This document shows, piece after piece, positions 1 through 11,902 of a stretch of DNA of 64,000 nucleotides. Both the position numbers and the translations under genes were made by a program. The stretch is from Zantedeschia hybrid cultivar. Taxonomy: Eukaryota > Streptophyta > Magnoliopsida > Alismatales > Araceae. The notes below the pieces were generated by a model that saw only the letters and a program-made list of their open reading frames with translations, was not told the origin of the DNA and searched no databases. Each line of letters begins with the position of its first letter. Position 1 is the stretch's first letter. The stretch lies in contig JARZZO010000001.1 of NCBI GenBank assembly GCA_030544215.1, forward strand, positions 68,846,456 to 68,910,455. The letters run 5' to 3'.

Positions 1-250
1 ATAAGTTACCATGCCTAAGAGCAAAGTAAATGCACAACTATTAAGGTAACTATATTTTGAACAAACAATGTTACAGAAGTAGAAAATGATGCTGTGTGAA
101 ACACATCTTGCAATCTGGTAGAGCCACCCAACATGTCATGAGAAATCACATATCCAAGAGAAGATTTTTGCCAAGGCATTATTCATCCCACATGAAGTAA
201 GACTCTAGTAAGATTCTCCCAGTAAAGCAATAGAATGGGCGTGGTTGCAC
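1..250 (-). other. Start of Derlin intron 2 (partial)
   Basis: Lies immediately 3' (minus strand) of Derlin exon 2, whose donor on the minus strand reads CAG|GTGCAA at 251/250. No Derlin exon is visible here, so the next exon must lie beyond the left edge of the window. No repeat family was recognised in it. Confidence 0.6.
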
Positions 251-3200
251 CTGGAATTGGTAAAATACTTGCTCATACAAGAGAGCAATATGTGCATAGT
301 GCACAAGTTTCAGCTGACATGCTGCAGTAGTCAAAAGACAAAAGGTCCCATATGCTTTGCTTACTGGCGGCAGAGAGTTGTACCACCTGAAAAGATTTAG
401 TCATATAACAAACAGTCATTTGTCAAGAATTCACATTAGGAAGCTTTTGTTGAAGTGAAGAAGGTCGAAAGGGAATAAAGCAAGACTACAAACTAAATAA
501 GCAAAGGGATACTTTTACGCTAACTGCTAAAATTAATTTATGCGTACACATTACAAAGAGGGAAGATAAAATGGGGGGTATCGAGGGGATCAAGGAGTGG
601 AAAGGAAAGGGATCAAATGTAGAAAGGAATTGCAACCAAAAAGGAAAATTGAATTGAACACTGAAGATGCATTCCTATTGGTCATTGGCGAATGACTACT
701 ATTTTAGGCATGTATACAAGGAAAACAGATACAAAAGAGTTCGTCATTAGGCCCCCAGCAGGAAGTACATCTTATCATCATGATCGTCTTGCTTCACTAA
801 ATAGATTCAGATCATATTCTATCTGTGATATAGGCATGGTCGGAAAAAGCTATGCCTCGTCACCCTGCAAACTTTCTTGCTCAATCCTCTGCCTACACAT
901 AATGATGAATCAGTCCAATTGATGATAGCGTAAGGAAGCACATTTGACTCATCAGGAAAGACACTGATACCCACCTAGAAATGTTGCCCAGCACTCAAAT
1001 GCTGGTATGAATTGTATAACTGCCAGTGATTCTATTAATGAACATGAGTAGGACTTGCTGCACCGCTTGCAGTGCAGCGCACACTGCACAGCGAGTGGGC
1101 AGCCATCCGATCCGGTTAGATCGGAGGGCTGCAGCAGCAAGTTTCAAAATCTTTTATTTTTATTTTTTGAAATTTTTTATGGTGCGCCCTATCATGCTGG
1201 ACACACCCGTATAACCCGATCTCCGATCGGACGACCCATAAAAATATAAAAAATAAAAAACCGAGCCCAATGAACAGTGAAAAATTCACTGTTCATTGGG
1301 CTCAGTTTTTTATTTGTCAGATTTTTTTGGGTAGTCCTATCGGAGATTGGATTATATGGAGTGTAGAGCATGATCAGGCCCACCATAAAATTTTCAAAAA
1401 ATAAAAATAAAAAATTGGGCTGCACTGCATGGGGTGCAGCAAGTATTACTCTAATGACACGTTTGTTTCAATGTTAACAAAGAAAACATCTAGATCATAG
1501 TGGCCTTATTATTCCAGATTGCCACTACTCAAGATGCCTTTTGCAATGCATCTTTTCAACTATCATTTTATCTTTATCAAAAGGATGCACTACTAAATTG
1601 TGATGGCCTATGTAGCTGATAACCTATCCGTTGTGCCTACTTAACTATAAATACCTCAAATTTCAGAAGGCATTCAAGTATGCCTGATGTAGGTCAAGAC
1701 AAGCTGGACTCAACTTAGGTGAAGCACAGCACACTGAACCTAAATGAATAGCTAAAAGGAGATGTGCTGTTAACTGGACTCAGATTTCATAAGTAAATGA
1801 CTTAGGCTTCAAAATGGACGAGCTATTTGGTCAGTGGCTCATGAATTTCAAGTTCATAGGAGCTGTGAACTCACAATTTTAGGTTAAAGGACAACATTCC
1901 TGACTTGTCACTGGAGTCGGGCAAATGGTTCAGGTTACCTAGACTAGGTTAACGAGTTGTGGATGCGGTGGCTGCAGATGAGAATACCACATGGCCTCGA
2001 GTGTTCAAATGAATAGTCTTCCAGACTTCCACAGGTTTTATACCATGTCTACTCCATTGGAGCAGTCCGTTTCTTCATCTGGATTTTCCTTTGAGCATTT
2101 TGTCAGCCTGCCTTCCTCTTATTTGTGTGGTTGTTTTTGCATCTATGGAGACCTTTACATCCAGTCCAATTCAATCTCTTGGCATTATTTGGATAACATA
2201 GTCTCTTTTGTATGTGAATGAGCAAATGCTTGTTTTGGTTGCACCTCATTGGTGCCTGCTGTATAGAGGGATATATAAGGGTTTATCCTTACTCTGGTAA
2301 ATTCTCCTCTTTAATCAATGTATTCAATGGTACTATCCACTTAAAAAAAATATCTCTTGGCATTATTTGCTCTTTTTGCTCCAATCTATGTTCATATTCC
2401 TACTTTTGTTTAAAGTGACATCACTCCTAGCATTCTTGAAGCTCTCATACTTTATGCCTTACAATTGTTTATTTCAACCTTTTAACTCTGCACCTTCCAC
2501 TACAGCTATGATAGCTCCAGATTGATCAACTGCTCAGTAAGTTGAGGTCACCACTCCACTCAAGCAGATTGCACAAATACATTAGTTGACAGGTTTATTT
2601 AGCTGCTCCGCTGCTTCTGCAGAAACTGTCTGGATGCAACATTTTCTCCATGACATTGGCACCATCTTCCCAACTCATACAGTTTTCAGTTGTGATTACT
2701 GGAGCAGTCTGATCTTCTATGAGTAGTCAAAGCATATAGAGATTGACTGCATCTTCCTTGGTCTGTTGTACCTCTATAGCACATCTACTCTTCCACCTAT
2801 CGATCAGGTTCCTGACTTCTCCATTTAGTACTGTTTGGATTAATACCCTACTTATATTAGGATTACAGGTGTTAGTTCTACCTAGATCAGTGTATATTTT
2901 TCCTATTCTCATTAGAATTAGGGAGGAACCCTATTTCCACTTATATTGGAAATTGTTTTGTACACTTAGATAAGTTTCATTACTTTCCTTGCTATCTCCT
3001 AACAAACATTAATAGTTCAATGAGCTTGTTTTTTATTGCCCACGTCTTCTAGGACAACTAAATCGGGACTTTGCCTCACAAAGTGATACCCCAGTAGATT
3101 TGTATGCAATTTATTTCTCTTTTCGTTAAAGAAGAAACAGCTCTCTTAACCTTTTGAAAGGATTTAGTCACCTCTTTACTGCCTGCTATCCAAATGTTAT

Positions 3201-5320
3201 AGTTCCTAGCTAAATTCCAAATATACGCACCACAGCACCCCACAACAAGAAATGATTTAATCACTAAAAGAACCTTGAGGTGGTGCTCAGACCAACCTGC
3301 CAACCAATAGAACAATCAGTCAGCCCTACCATTCCCCTTTCTTCCCAAGTTTCAACTCTTGACAACCCTTTGCATTCTCTAGCGCTATATACAAACATGA
3401 AACTGCCCGACCCGTCTCAGCATGGTTTTGCAGATCTTGGAGTTTACTCAGACCCCCTTGTCAAGGTTGTTTTGGAGATCCTTTTCATAAAAAGAAAATA
3501 GTTAAGTTTTTTTTTCAATTTTACATTTGGCCTATTGTTTCTCATCCCAAAACAATGCACAAGGCAAGGGATACAAATGCAGAATCAGGAACCAGACTCA
3601 GGCCTGAACATAGTTGTCAAGGTGTACGCCTAGGCGTAAAGGCAGTTTTTTAAGACCTAGGCATCCCTCCGCCTTCTCAAATGTCAAAAACACGGTCCAA
3701 ACGGCTGCTTAGACGTCCAGGCGGCCCGCTTAGCCCGCTTGAGCCGGTTCGGCCCACTAAGAGGACCTAAAAACCCGCCTGGCTCAAACCCCATGTTTAG
3801 ATCCCGACCTGATATGCTGCCCCTCCCTCCCCCCCCCCCTCCCCCCGGGTTCGTGAGTCGCTGCGACTGTTGCCACCGATCGCCTCCGCCGCCACCGCCG
3901 ATCGCCTTCGCTTGCTACTGTCGGAGCCATTGCCGAGGATCGCTGCCGGTTCCGTCACCACTCGCCATGGTTGGCAGTATCGGCCGGTACCGATACGTAT
4001 CGGTATTGGCCGGACCGATACCGATACCCCCCGAATCGGCCGATACTAGTCTTTGTAGTAAAAAAATAATAAAATATTTTTATTAATTTTTTATTGGCCG
4101 GCACCAGCCGATACAGCAGATATCGATACCGATACATATCGGTATCGGTACCCACCGGTACTGGTGCCGATACAGAGATTGCCATCCTTGCCACTCGTCG
4201 TCTTTGATAAGCTCTCTCTCTCTCTCTCTCTCTCTATGGTGGGCTGAATGCCCTCTCTTTGTCTCTCCATCTCTGTCTCCCTCCCCCTCTCCCTTCCCTC
4301 CCCCCCCCTCTCTCTCTCTCTCTCTGAGATGCCGACCAGTCTTTTTCTCTGCCTCTTACACTCTCTCTCACCCTTAGGGCTGTCAACGGAGCGAATATGG
4401 AGCGGATATCACAGTATCCGACTCCGCTCCGTTTAGCATTATCTGAATATCCGACTCCGGATTTTATCCGCTAGATAATAATTTTTCTATCTGAATTCGA
4501 CTCCGCCGGATAATATCCGAATTCGGATAATAATTCGAATACTTGATTATTTCAACTTTGTCTTATAACTTAATGACTAGTAAATTTTATTCTTTGTATA
4601 ATTCATGAATATCATAGATTAAAATTAATAAATATTTAAATTATAAACATCTAAATAAATTTAAAACAACTTAAATACTTTATTAAATATGTTTTAGAAA
4701 AAAAATGACTTAAACAATTTACCTAAATAAGTAAAATCATTAAGAATAAAAAATACAATAAATTTCATTGTTATTGCTCAACACATCTTAAGTATACTTC
4801 AAATATCAAATTACCATTTACTTAAACATATAAATATCATTAAAATTAAAACTTATCAAAATACATAATCGTTCGATAATAATCGGAGCGGATATCTATT
4901 TTTCGTTTTTCGAATATTAGTCGAATAATTAAACGGATATTCGGATATGTCCGTCGGATGTTCTAATTGGATAAATAGCCAACTAATCGGATGCGGATAC
5001 GAATCAGAGTCGGATATTATCCGGATCCGTTGACAGCCTTACTCACCCCCTCTCTCTCTCTCTCTGCGTGAGGGCCGACGCTCTTATTCTCTCTCTCTAT
5101 CTCTGTCTCTCTCTCTCTCTCTCTCACATGCACACACACTACATAGGGAGGGCCGAAGCCCTCATTCTCTCTCACCCTATCTTTCTTTCTCTCTCTCACC
5201 CTATCTCTGTCTCTCTCTCTCAAATCTCACCCTATCTCTCTCTGTATCACTCTCTCTCAGGGAGGTTGAAGCGCTCAATTCTCTCTTAGACTCTCATCCA
5301 CTCTCTCTCTCACATACAAC

Positions 5321-5365
<45 letters not shown>

Positions 5366-5369
5366 TCTT

Positions 5370-5436
<67 letters not shown>

Positions 5437-8400
5437 GTGTTTTTCTCCCTCACACACCTACCCACTCTATCTCTCTCTCGCACCCTCTCTCTATCTTTCT
5501 CTCACCCTCTCTCTCAGCAGTGCACTGTGCACACAATTTGAAGTAGTCTTGCTTTGTTGTACATTTGAAATAGTCTTGCTTTGTTCGCATTTAGTTTTAA
5601 TGTTTTAGTTGTCTTCTTTATTTTCTGCTTAGTGATGAATATGTGTGTGATTAGAACTTCATGATCTCTATTTGGATGTAACGAAGTTATCTTCTCTTAT
5701 TATGTGTTTTACATCTTCACATCATATATACATTGTTGTTATGAGTATTATGTTGTAGATTTTGAAAGAAGAAGTCGATAAATATGAGTTTAGTATTTTT
5801 ATCCTCGAAATTTATTCTTTTATAATTATTTTTCAATCACATATTTAACTTTGATACTTCATTGTAATGTTTGTTTTCATGTTAATGTCATATTACTATT
5901 ATTCTCTTCATATTTTTTTATGTTAATGTTAAATAAGTTTGATATAAAATATATTATTTTGAAGTGTACGCCTAGGTGACGCCTAGGCATGTGCCTAAGC
6001 ACTTAGGCGCTCGGGAACCCCCAGCACACCTTGGGTCGCCTTACCGCCTTGACAACTTTGGGCCTAAACTGGCCAATTCTGGTAATGTAAAGCTAGTTCT
6101 TGGGATTTTGCAAAAGATAGTTCTTAAACATTAAAAGAAATCCAATTCTCACTGCTGGTTCTGACAGTTTTCCAGCAAGTTTCAGCATGTTTCCAGCTGA
6201 TTCCAACCAATTTTGCTTCCAACCCAATCAGACACGTTTTAAGGATTGCTTCACTAAATACTTAGCATAAACAAGTTTTTACTACATTTTCTGAGCCACT
6301 ATTTTTTTCTTTTATTTTCTTCAAGATGGCCAACATGCAAATTAGTGAAAAATAATTTGACAACTTCCCGCTGACTCCAATCTGTATCAATTAGTATGCC
6401 ATCGTTATGAAAAACATTATCCCATTAATATGGCATCCATTGAACCCAGTGATGGATAGAAAGATTGGACAAAGTTCTCCATTCAGCTGCTTGAACAACG
6501 TCAAAGTTGATATGCCACAGCACTCAGTAATTTATTTTGGTCATTACCAAATAATTACTAGAAAACAAAACAAAATTCCATTCCATGTTAGGTCATTTCA
6601 TTTTAAGCCACATTAAAGAGATTGCATAAGCACTTCCTTAGAAAATGTTCATTGGTTCATACATATGACCAATGTAATAAAATACAGATCTTTGTCTGTG
6701 CTCCTTGTTCATCTTGAGACAATGGTAACTTGACTATAACAGGATGAACTAAGAATTTTGGCAAAATGGACAAACTATATCAAGTGTAATTCAACAATCA
6801 ATAATGAAAGGAGAACATTTAGTACCATGGGCATAGAAGGAATTTCTTCTTAGTCAGCCATCCTCAGGTCTCGATCATCATCAGTGTCCTATCCCATTCG
6901 TTTTAAGGTCCATTCACAGGGGTACTAATCATTATATATCCCACTTCCTTCATTTAAACCTTCCAACTCCCTCAGCTTTCTTGATGTCACACTGAAGAAA
7001 ACTATTACATTCATTCTAAACTCCCAATAACATAAAATGAGCATCATCAGTGCCTTATCCCATTTATTTGGGAGCCATTCTCGGGGGGTACTATTCATCA
7101 TATATCCTAGTTCCTTCATTTAAACCTCCCAACGCCCACAGCTGTCCTGATGTCACACTGAAGAAAACTACTACTTTCAGTTTCAACTCCCAATAACATA
7201 AAATGAGTGTTGAAGTCAGAGGAGAAATATATAGAGATAGCCAAGTCAACCCATGCAAAGTGCAAACACTTGCTAACCAAGTGAGAAAGATAATTGCTAA
7301 CTGAGTGAACACGAAATTTCATCACTCTAACATCATCATTAACGTTATCACTTTACATACGTAGGTATTTTACTGACTGTAGAAAGCATCATCTTTGCAT
7401 CAGTAGAAAAACCTAAGAGACCAACCACAGTGAAGCATCAAGGATTGCCATCTCAGATCTTTGTACCACCTTCATGGATTGGAGAGAAGAAATCCTAAAG
7501 AGATCTCAAAGAAATGAAGAGATATACACAAATATCTCTTCTTCTCTACCAATGTTTCATGGATTGGAGAGAAGAAATCCTAAAGAGATCTCAAAGAAAT
7601 GAAGAGATATACACAAATATCTCTTCTTCTCTACCAATGTTTTAAAAACGTCTTGGCGGGCCAAGGCAGTAGGACCACTTATCGCCTAGGCGGATGGCCG
7701 ACTCGGCAAGGCGGGCGCCTTATTAGTGAGGTGGATATGCTTGTTAGTTTTAACATTTTATACAATATTTGTGCACCTATTAGCTTTACTAAACATATTT
7801 TCATTTCTGATGGCATTTGGGAATTTTGTCTATAAATTATAAAATAATCATAAAGAAGGAACAATTATGACCTATTTCACTTTTCAAACAAAGTATAAGA
7901 AATGTAAGATAATGCATAACTAAATATGAAGTCAATAGTTATATTTGTTCAAGTAAGAGGCTATTAGCAAATATTGTTGCATCTCAATAATTTATGAATG
8001 TGGTGTGATATAAGCAATGCTATAGCTACATACAAAGAGTGAGAATCATAAGCATTATCTACAAGATATTAGGCCTATACATATGTGTGTATATATATAA
8101 GAAGGGCCATCATATCAAGATCTGATGGCTATTATTTTCTTAAAAAAGTAAAAAAAAAAAAAAAAAAAAAAGCGGAACTTTTGGCGGGGGCGCGTGGGAG
8201 GGGGGGGCATGGGAGGGAGTGTGTGGCACCCCGTGCACACGCCCGAGGCATGCTGCAGGGTGCCAGCCCCCCTTGGGCTGTTTGATCCAGTAATTGGACA
8301 CTCCTTCTTAGTTTTATTTTTTTGTAATTTTTGTAATTTTTTTACTTTTTCTCCCTCCTCCAGGCCTTACGCTCCCATGATCTTAAGCACTGAACACCCT

Positions 8401-11296
8401 GCAACACTCCTAAAATGTAGGATCTGCTCCCAGCGGATTGAAATAGGGAAGGAGATAGTATGATGACCCTCTGTGTATATATATATATACATAAAATAAA
8501 AGATTACAACTTTAAGAAGGAAAAGGACATTGTTATGCAGTTTGCACTAGTCAAGAGTCCAACCAATGCTTACAATGGGAAAAGGAGGGATAAGGATACC
8601 ATGTGATTTGATGCTTCCCCTATTTATTTGTGTAGAAAGTTAATGTGCCACCCCTTTTTATCATAAGCCTAACTGTGAATAAACATCAATCAATGAAGAA
8701 GTCTAATGTCTATCGAAAGATCTTAATGTTGTTATTATAAGATTTCTAGTCCTATCCAACATCTAGAGGTACAACACATGCTATTAATGTGTTACATTTA
8801 GGCAATTATGTATGTACATTGGGAGGAAAAGCCAATGAGACAAAACTGTCAAGAAAAGGCCAAGGCCGAAACCTTTGAGGCAGCCAAGTCGCTGAGGCAC
8901 CTAGATGGGAGCCTAATCGTCTAGGCAGCCGCTTTTTTAAAAAGTGTTTGCTATTGTAGCTGCTTCTTCTCTTTCTCCTTCTCCTGCTGCTTTCTCCTTC
9001 TCCTTATTCTCCTCGTCTCTTCTTCCCATTCCTTCGCTTTACCAACATCTTATCATGATTGGCATCAGATTGCCTGTCTAAAAGGGTAAATCCAATCTAA
9101 GGTTTAAACTAAACTGCATTGAATCCATCAAGTTGCCAATTACCAAGAACTGGCAGATTCTCAACTGATCCAGGCTCCCATCATGAGGTAAAGAAGCTGG
9201 GCCATGTTGAACCAGAGATGGACCAAATCAAGCAAAATGCGGGCCTGGCTTACCCCATTTTGCTTGATTCGACCATCAACTGACAGTATCTTCCAAAAGA
9301 AGGTTCTGAAATCTGATCCTCCACCAAACGCTCCCCTGCTGAGAAATAACTCATGAAGGGAAGGGGGGCCTGGAGCAGACTTTCCTCTTGGCAAATTCAC
9401 CCCTTTCCTGGCCCTTGTCCATTGGCAATTACCCTCCCGCAACACCTCATGGGCCTTGTCCACCACTTACCGCTACCTCCTCCTCCTCTTCCTCTTGTTG
9501 CAGTCATAGAAAAGTGTTTCTATGATTATAATATCGCAAATATACCCCCTCATTAAGAATATCTCTAATTTAACAGTTTATTTATTAACTATTTATAAAT
9601 ACACCCTCACTATTTCTAAATGAATCCTCTTTTGTAAGTGCACAATCAATATAGTTAATGCGCCCAAAATCCTGGCCATCCACCCCTTGGTCATGAAAAT
9701 CTTCTTTCATGGGAAAAACTGGGTTTGAGATTACTAGAATGCTCTCAACTATCCACAACTTCCTCTCACGAGTCAATTAAACAGTATTAATGGAAGTGAT
9801 AAGAAGGACTAGTCAACAACCTCGACATTGAATGGCAACTAATCAGATGCACGTGCATACCCAAAAATGAGAAGAAACTGAATATTTTCCACTCTAATAG
9901 ATTGCTAAAGTTTCTACAATAAGGCATTATATCCACTCCAGTAGATTACTAAGTTACAACAATAATCATCCATGGAGGTTGTTAATGCCCAAAAAGGGTG
10001 TACCCAGTGCACGAGGCTCCCACCATTTGTGGGGTCTAGGGAAGGGACGATGTATGCAACCTTACTGCTAAGGGCAGAGAGGCTATTTCCTTGGTTCGAA
10101 CCCGTGACCTCTAGGTCACAAACGGACCAACTTAACCGTTGCTCCAGGCCCGCCCTTCAAGGTTGTTAATGCCCATTGAAGCATAAAATAGTAACTGACC
10201 AAGAAGCACAGACATGGTAAAAATCAATGAACAATGCAGATGCTATGACATCCATCAATTTTATTGCTCGAGAACAAGAGAACGCAACACATGTATCTGA
10301 AAGCAAATGATATGGCTGCTCACTCCTTGAATGATCTTGCGAACAAACATTAGGAGAGGATGGTGGAAGGTTGTTGTAGGTAACGCTAAAAAAGTGAAAA
10401 AAAGGGAAGGAAGTTTTTCCGTCATGTATGTCCCTACAACCCACCTAACTAAATTCAATATACTGGCTTTGAAAGCAAGTTCATTGAATTGCAGGCAACC
10501 AAAACTGATGGCTGCTAGAAGGTTTTCTAGTCATTATCTCGATGTCCGCCATAATATAGACATGCAGATTGCACTGCCACCAGGGTAGCCCTTTCCCAGG
10601 TCACTCCTTCTAAACGCTTATGCATGTTTCTATGAACATGTAGGGACCTGGGCACAGACACCAATTAATAGGCAGCCAGTTCCATCCCACTTAGGAAGCC
10701 TATTCTCCCTATTATTAAGCCTTCACCCGACAACCTTGCTCCGGATGAGGGATTAAACCTGTGACCTCTAACAGGCCATAACATCCTCATCTTGAAGTAA
10801 CATTCACCAACTACTACTCGTCCTGAGATAACATCCACCGGACACGAGAAATCAGAGGAACTATCTACAGACTTCGATGCGCACAAAAGGCTTCCCCACC
10901 ACATCACATCAGAAAATTCGCGGCGAAGGAAAAATTCTTGGCAGCACATCACTAGATCATAAAATTTGGCAACAACCTTTTCTTTCCCTATATCCCAATA
11001 CTTCGGTCGCCGAAGAAAAGCCTTCAACGAACTAAGCCTCCGCCCTAAAGAGTCGTCGTAAAAGATCCATGGCATATAGGCTCGAACTAAGAATTCAAAA
11101 AGAAAAAGAAAAAACTACACAGGAAGAATGGCAGCAAGTACACCATCTAGAGAGCAGAAATTTCATCTAACGAACGATCCCCGAGGTCCTCCGACGATAA
11201 ACTCGCAGAAGCGAGATCCACCGTAAACAATGTCACCGGAATCTACAGAAAGCAATCAAGAAGAAGGAAGAACACTTACTCCCCTGGAGACGACAT
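251..11296 (-). CDS. DER1: Derlin-1-like protein, 5' part (exons 1 and 2; gene continues off the left edge)
   Basis: Derlins are multi-pass ER membrane proteins (rhomboid pseudoproteases) that help move misfolded proteins out of the ER for degradation. Exon 1 is 11280-11296 (17 nt: ATG, four codons, then GA) followed by the donor GTAAGT. Exon 2 is 251-386, preceded by a TTTTCAG acceptor. Joined, they read MSSPGE then WYNSLPPVSKAYGTFC, the characteristic plant Derlin start, continuing to HIALLYEQVFYQFQ; 51 residues are encoded here. The phase is consistent (17 nt plus 136 nt = 51 codons). The donor after the Gln falls where Derlins continue with the IWRL segment, which lies outside the window. 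The intron between the exons is 10,893 bp (387-11279) and full of transposons. The start is fixed by the family's conserved MSSP(G/A)E opening. What is known is the family; that this copy is functional is inferred. Confidence 0.85.
1046..1451. mobile_element. Mutator-type MITE with long inverted repeats
   Basis: The left end reads GAGTAGGACTTGCTGCACC and the right end, reversed, GAGTAATACTTGCTGCACC. The whole 406 bp folds back on itself, with a perfect 19-bp-arm hairpin at the centre (1263-1303, arms around GCCCAATGAACAGTG). The flanks (aatgaacat / taatgacac) are only an imperfect target duplication. The same terminal motif recurs at 14117, 34681, 40605 and, more diverged, at 33053 and 55665. 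It encodes no protein. Confidence 0.7.
1452..3600. other. Intronic DNA, nothing recognised
   Basis: AT-rich sequence without a supported exon or repeat boundary. Short open frames on both strands here match no family I recognise and show no splice-site context that would extend Derlin. Confidence 0.5.
3967..4187. mobile_element. Palindromic MITE nested in the hAT element
   Basis: Dense inverted copies of a GGTACCGATAC word flank an AT-rich centre. The left arm begins CAGTATCGGCCGGTACCG and the right arm, reversed, CTGTATCGGCACCAGTACCG. I could not fix a target duplication, so the ends are approximate. It is non-coding. Confidence 0.5.
4375..5041. mobile_element. Non-autonomous hAT element nested in the 3609-6060 element
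   Basis: The termini are TAGGGCTGTCAACGGA and, reversed from the right, TAAGGCTGTCAACGGA. The flanking 8 bp are ctcaccct and ctcacccc. It is 667 bp and rich in CGGATAT words. A second copy in reverse orientation lies at 36061-36832. It has no coding capacity; its mobility would depend on a transposase elsewhere. Confidence 0.75.
5047..5519. repeat. CT/CA microsatellite tract
   Basis: Nearly uninterrupted CT runs with several CA runs (about 5342-5364, 5390-5406). A short CT run also lies at 4210-4233. Reading frames through it are low-complexity artefacts. Confidence 0.85.
6877..7208. repeat. Diverged 166-bp tandem duplication
   Basis: Unit 1 begins ATCATCAGTGTCC at 6877 and unit 2 begins ATCATCAGTGCC at 7043. 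Both run through a shared segment ending in CCCAATAACATAAAATGAG. The divergence indicates an old event inside the Derlin intron. Confidence 0.75.
7471..7642. repeat. Perfect 85-bp tandem duplication
   Basis: Two identical units starting CATGGATTGGAGAG at 7473 and 7558 lie head to tail, ending just where the next element begins. Identity over the full unit implies a recent duplication, or an assembly artefact. Confidence 0.85.
7640..8945. mobile_element. Probable non-autonomous hAT-like element
   Basis: The left end has TGTTTTAAAAACG followed by CTAGGCG-type subterminal repeats. The right end has matching AGGCAGCCGC then TTTTTTAAAAAGTG. The ends are similar when inverted, but I found no convincing 8-bp target duplication. 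The interior is AT-rich with a poly(A) run at about 8150-8171 and a GC-rich patch at 8172-8285. No transposase domain is visible. Confidence 0.45.
9992..10159 (-). mobile_element. Au-type SINE
   Basis: On the minus strand it starts GAAGGGCGGGCCTGGAGCAA and contains a box B-like GGTTCGAACC at about 10096-10105. It ends in CCCTTTTT, with the typical interior words GTGGGAGCC and GTGCACTGGG of plant Au SINEs. The flanking 16-bp repeats aggttgttaatgccca (9976-9991 and 10160-10175) are perfect, the mark of LINE-driven insertion. It is tRNA-derived and transcribed by Pol III if active, and it lies in the same orientation as Derlin. Confidence 0.85.
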
Positions 11297-11560
11297 CCCC
11301 GCAGGTCTAACCGAAGAGCACTGGAGAGATCTCCTCTCCCGCTTTCTCTCTCTCTCTCTCTCTCTTCTCGGCAGTTGAACAAAGAACTCCAGAGAACAGA
11401 AACTAAAAATTTCCGATAATTTTTTGAAGGGGAGAGGATTCTTCCGGAAGGGCGGTTCCGTCTTTAACTACGCGCGCGTCTACTTCGCGTCTGAAGAAGC
11501 TCCGCAGAGATGCCAATGCGGCGTCTAGTATCTCAGATGACGTGTATTTCTCGTTCCTGA
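11297..11560 (-). promoter_or_regulatory. Derlin 5' leader and proximal promoter with a UPRE-like site
   Basis: A CT microsatellite at about 11346-11364 (GA on the transcribed sense) lies 50-70 bp upstream of the Derlin ATG, as in many plant leaders. At 11536-11545 the plus strand reads GATGACGTGT, matching the core of the unfolded-protein-response element described for XBP1-type bZIP factors, about 240 bp upstream of the start codon. Plant Derlins are known to be ER-stress induced. That this site is used is inferred. Confidence 0.45.
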
Positions 11561-11842
11561 CCGTTTGATCAGCTTCTGATCGCGCATGGGGCTGCCAGCT
11601 GGCAGCATATGCGCTGGCCGCCAGCTCAAGTGGAGGCGTTGGATGCGTTGTGTTGGTCATTCCCACCGTGTTTTTTCCGACCCCACTCCCACGCGCGGTG
11701 GTCGGGTTGGAAATATTTTCCGGGGAAAGTAAAAAAGATAAAATAAATTTCTTGTAAAAATTATCAAAGTCAGATGCTTTTCTATTCCCACACGCAGCAG
11801 AGTCGAAGAAATAATAGAAGAATAACATAAAAGACGAAGAAC

Positions 11843-11844
<2 letters not shown>

Positions 11845-11898
<54 letters not shown>
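11845..11898. repeat. AT microsatellite
   Basis: 27 consecutive AT dinucleotides in the Derlin upstream region. Confidence 0.9.

Positions 11899-11899
<1 letters not shown>

Positions 11900-11902
<3 letters not shown>

Larger units (their letters stand above)
3609..6060. mobile_element. Non-autonomous hAT element
   Basis: The ends are CATAGTTGTCAAGG (left) and, reversed, CAAAGTTGTCAAGG (right). The flanks form an 8-bp target duplication, ggcctgaa (3601-3608) and ggcctaaa (6061-6068), seven of eight matching, which is the hAT size. Subterminal CGCCTAGGCG-type palindromes crowd both ends. Its interior holds another hAT element, a palindromic MITE and long CT/CA microsatellites. No transposase is visible. 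The same terminal motif bounds the larger hAT at 22938-27716. Confidence 0.75.
387..11279 (-). other. Derlin intron 1, 10.9 kb, transposon-filled
   Basis: Bounded by a canonical GTAAGT donor next to exon 1 and a polypyrimidine-CAG acceptor before exon 2. It holds a Mutator-type MITE, two hAT-type elements (one with a nested hAT and a palindromic MITE), two local tandem duplications and an Au-type SINE, each listed separately. The remaining stretches (387-1045, 1452-3600, 6069-6876, 8946-9975, 10176-11279) show no recognisable coding or repeat structure. Confidence 0.75.

Noticed and set aside
5017..5289. Arg/Glu-rich and Ser/Leu-rich proteins
   Set aside because: Microsatellite artefacts.
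10080..10130. Possible tRNA gene (GGTTCGAACC box B)
   Set aside because: No cloverleaf can be drawn; it is the internal promoter of the Au-type SINE.
10665..11075. 136-residue minus-strand frame in Derlin intron 1
   Set aside because: It contains a tRNA-like GGTTTAATCCC word and SINE-like context rather than protein features. It may be an old SINE, but ends and target duplication are not visible.
11403..11828. 141-residue minus-strand frame upstream of Derlin
   Set aside because: No family match, low-complexity parts, and it lies in the Derlin promoter region.
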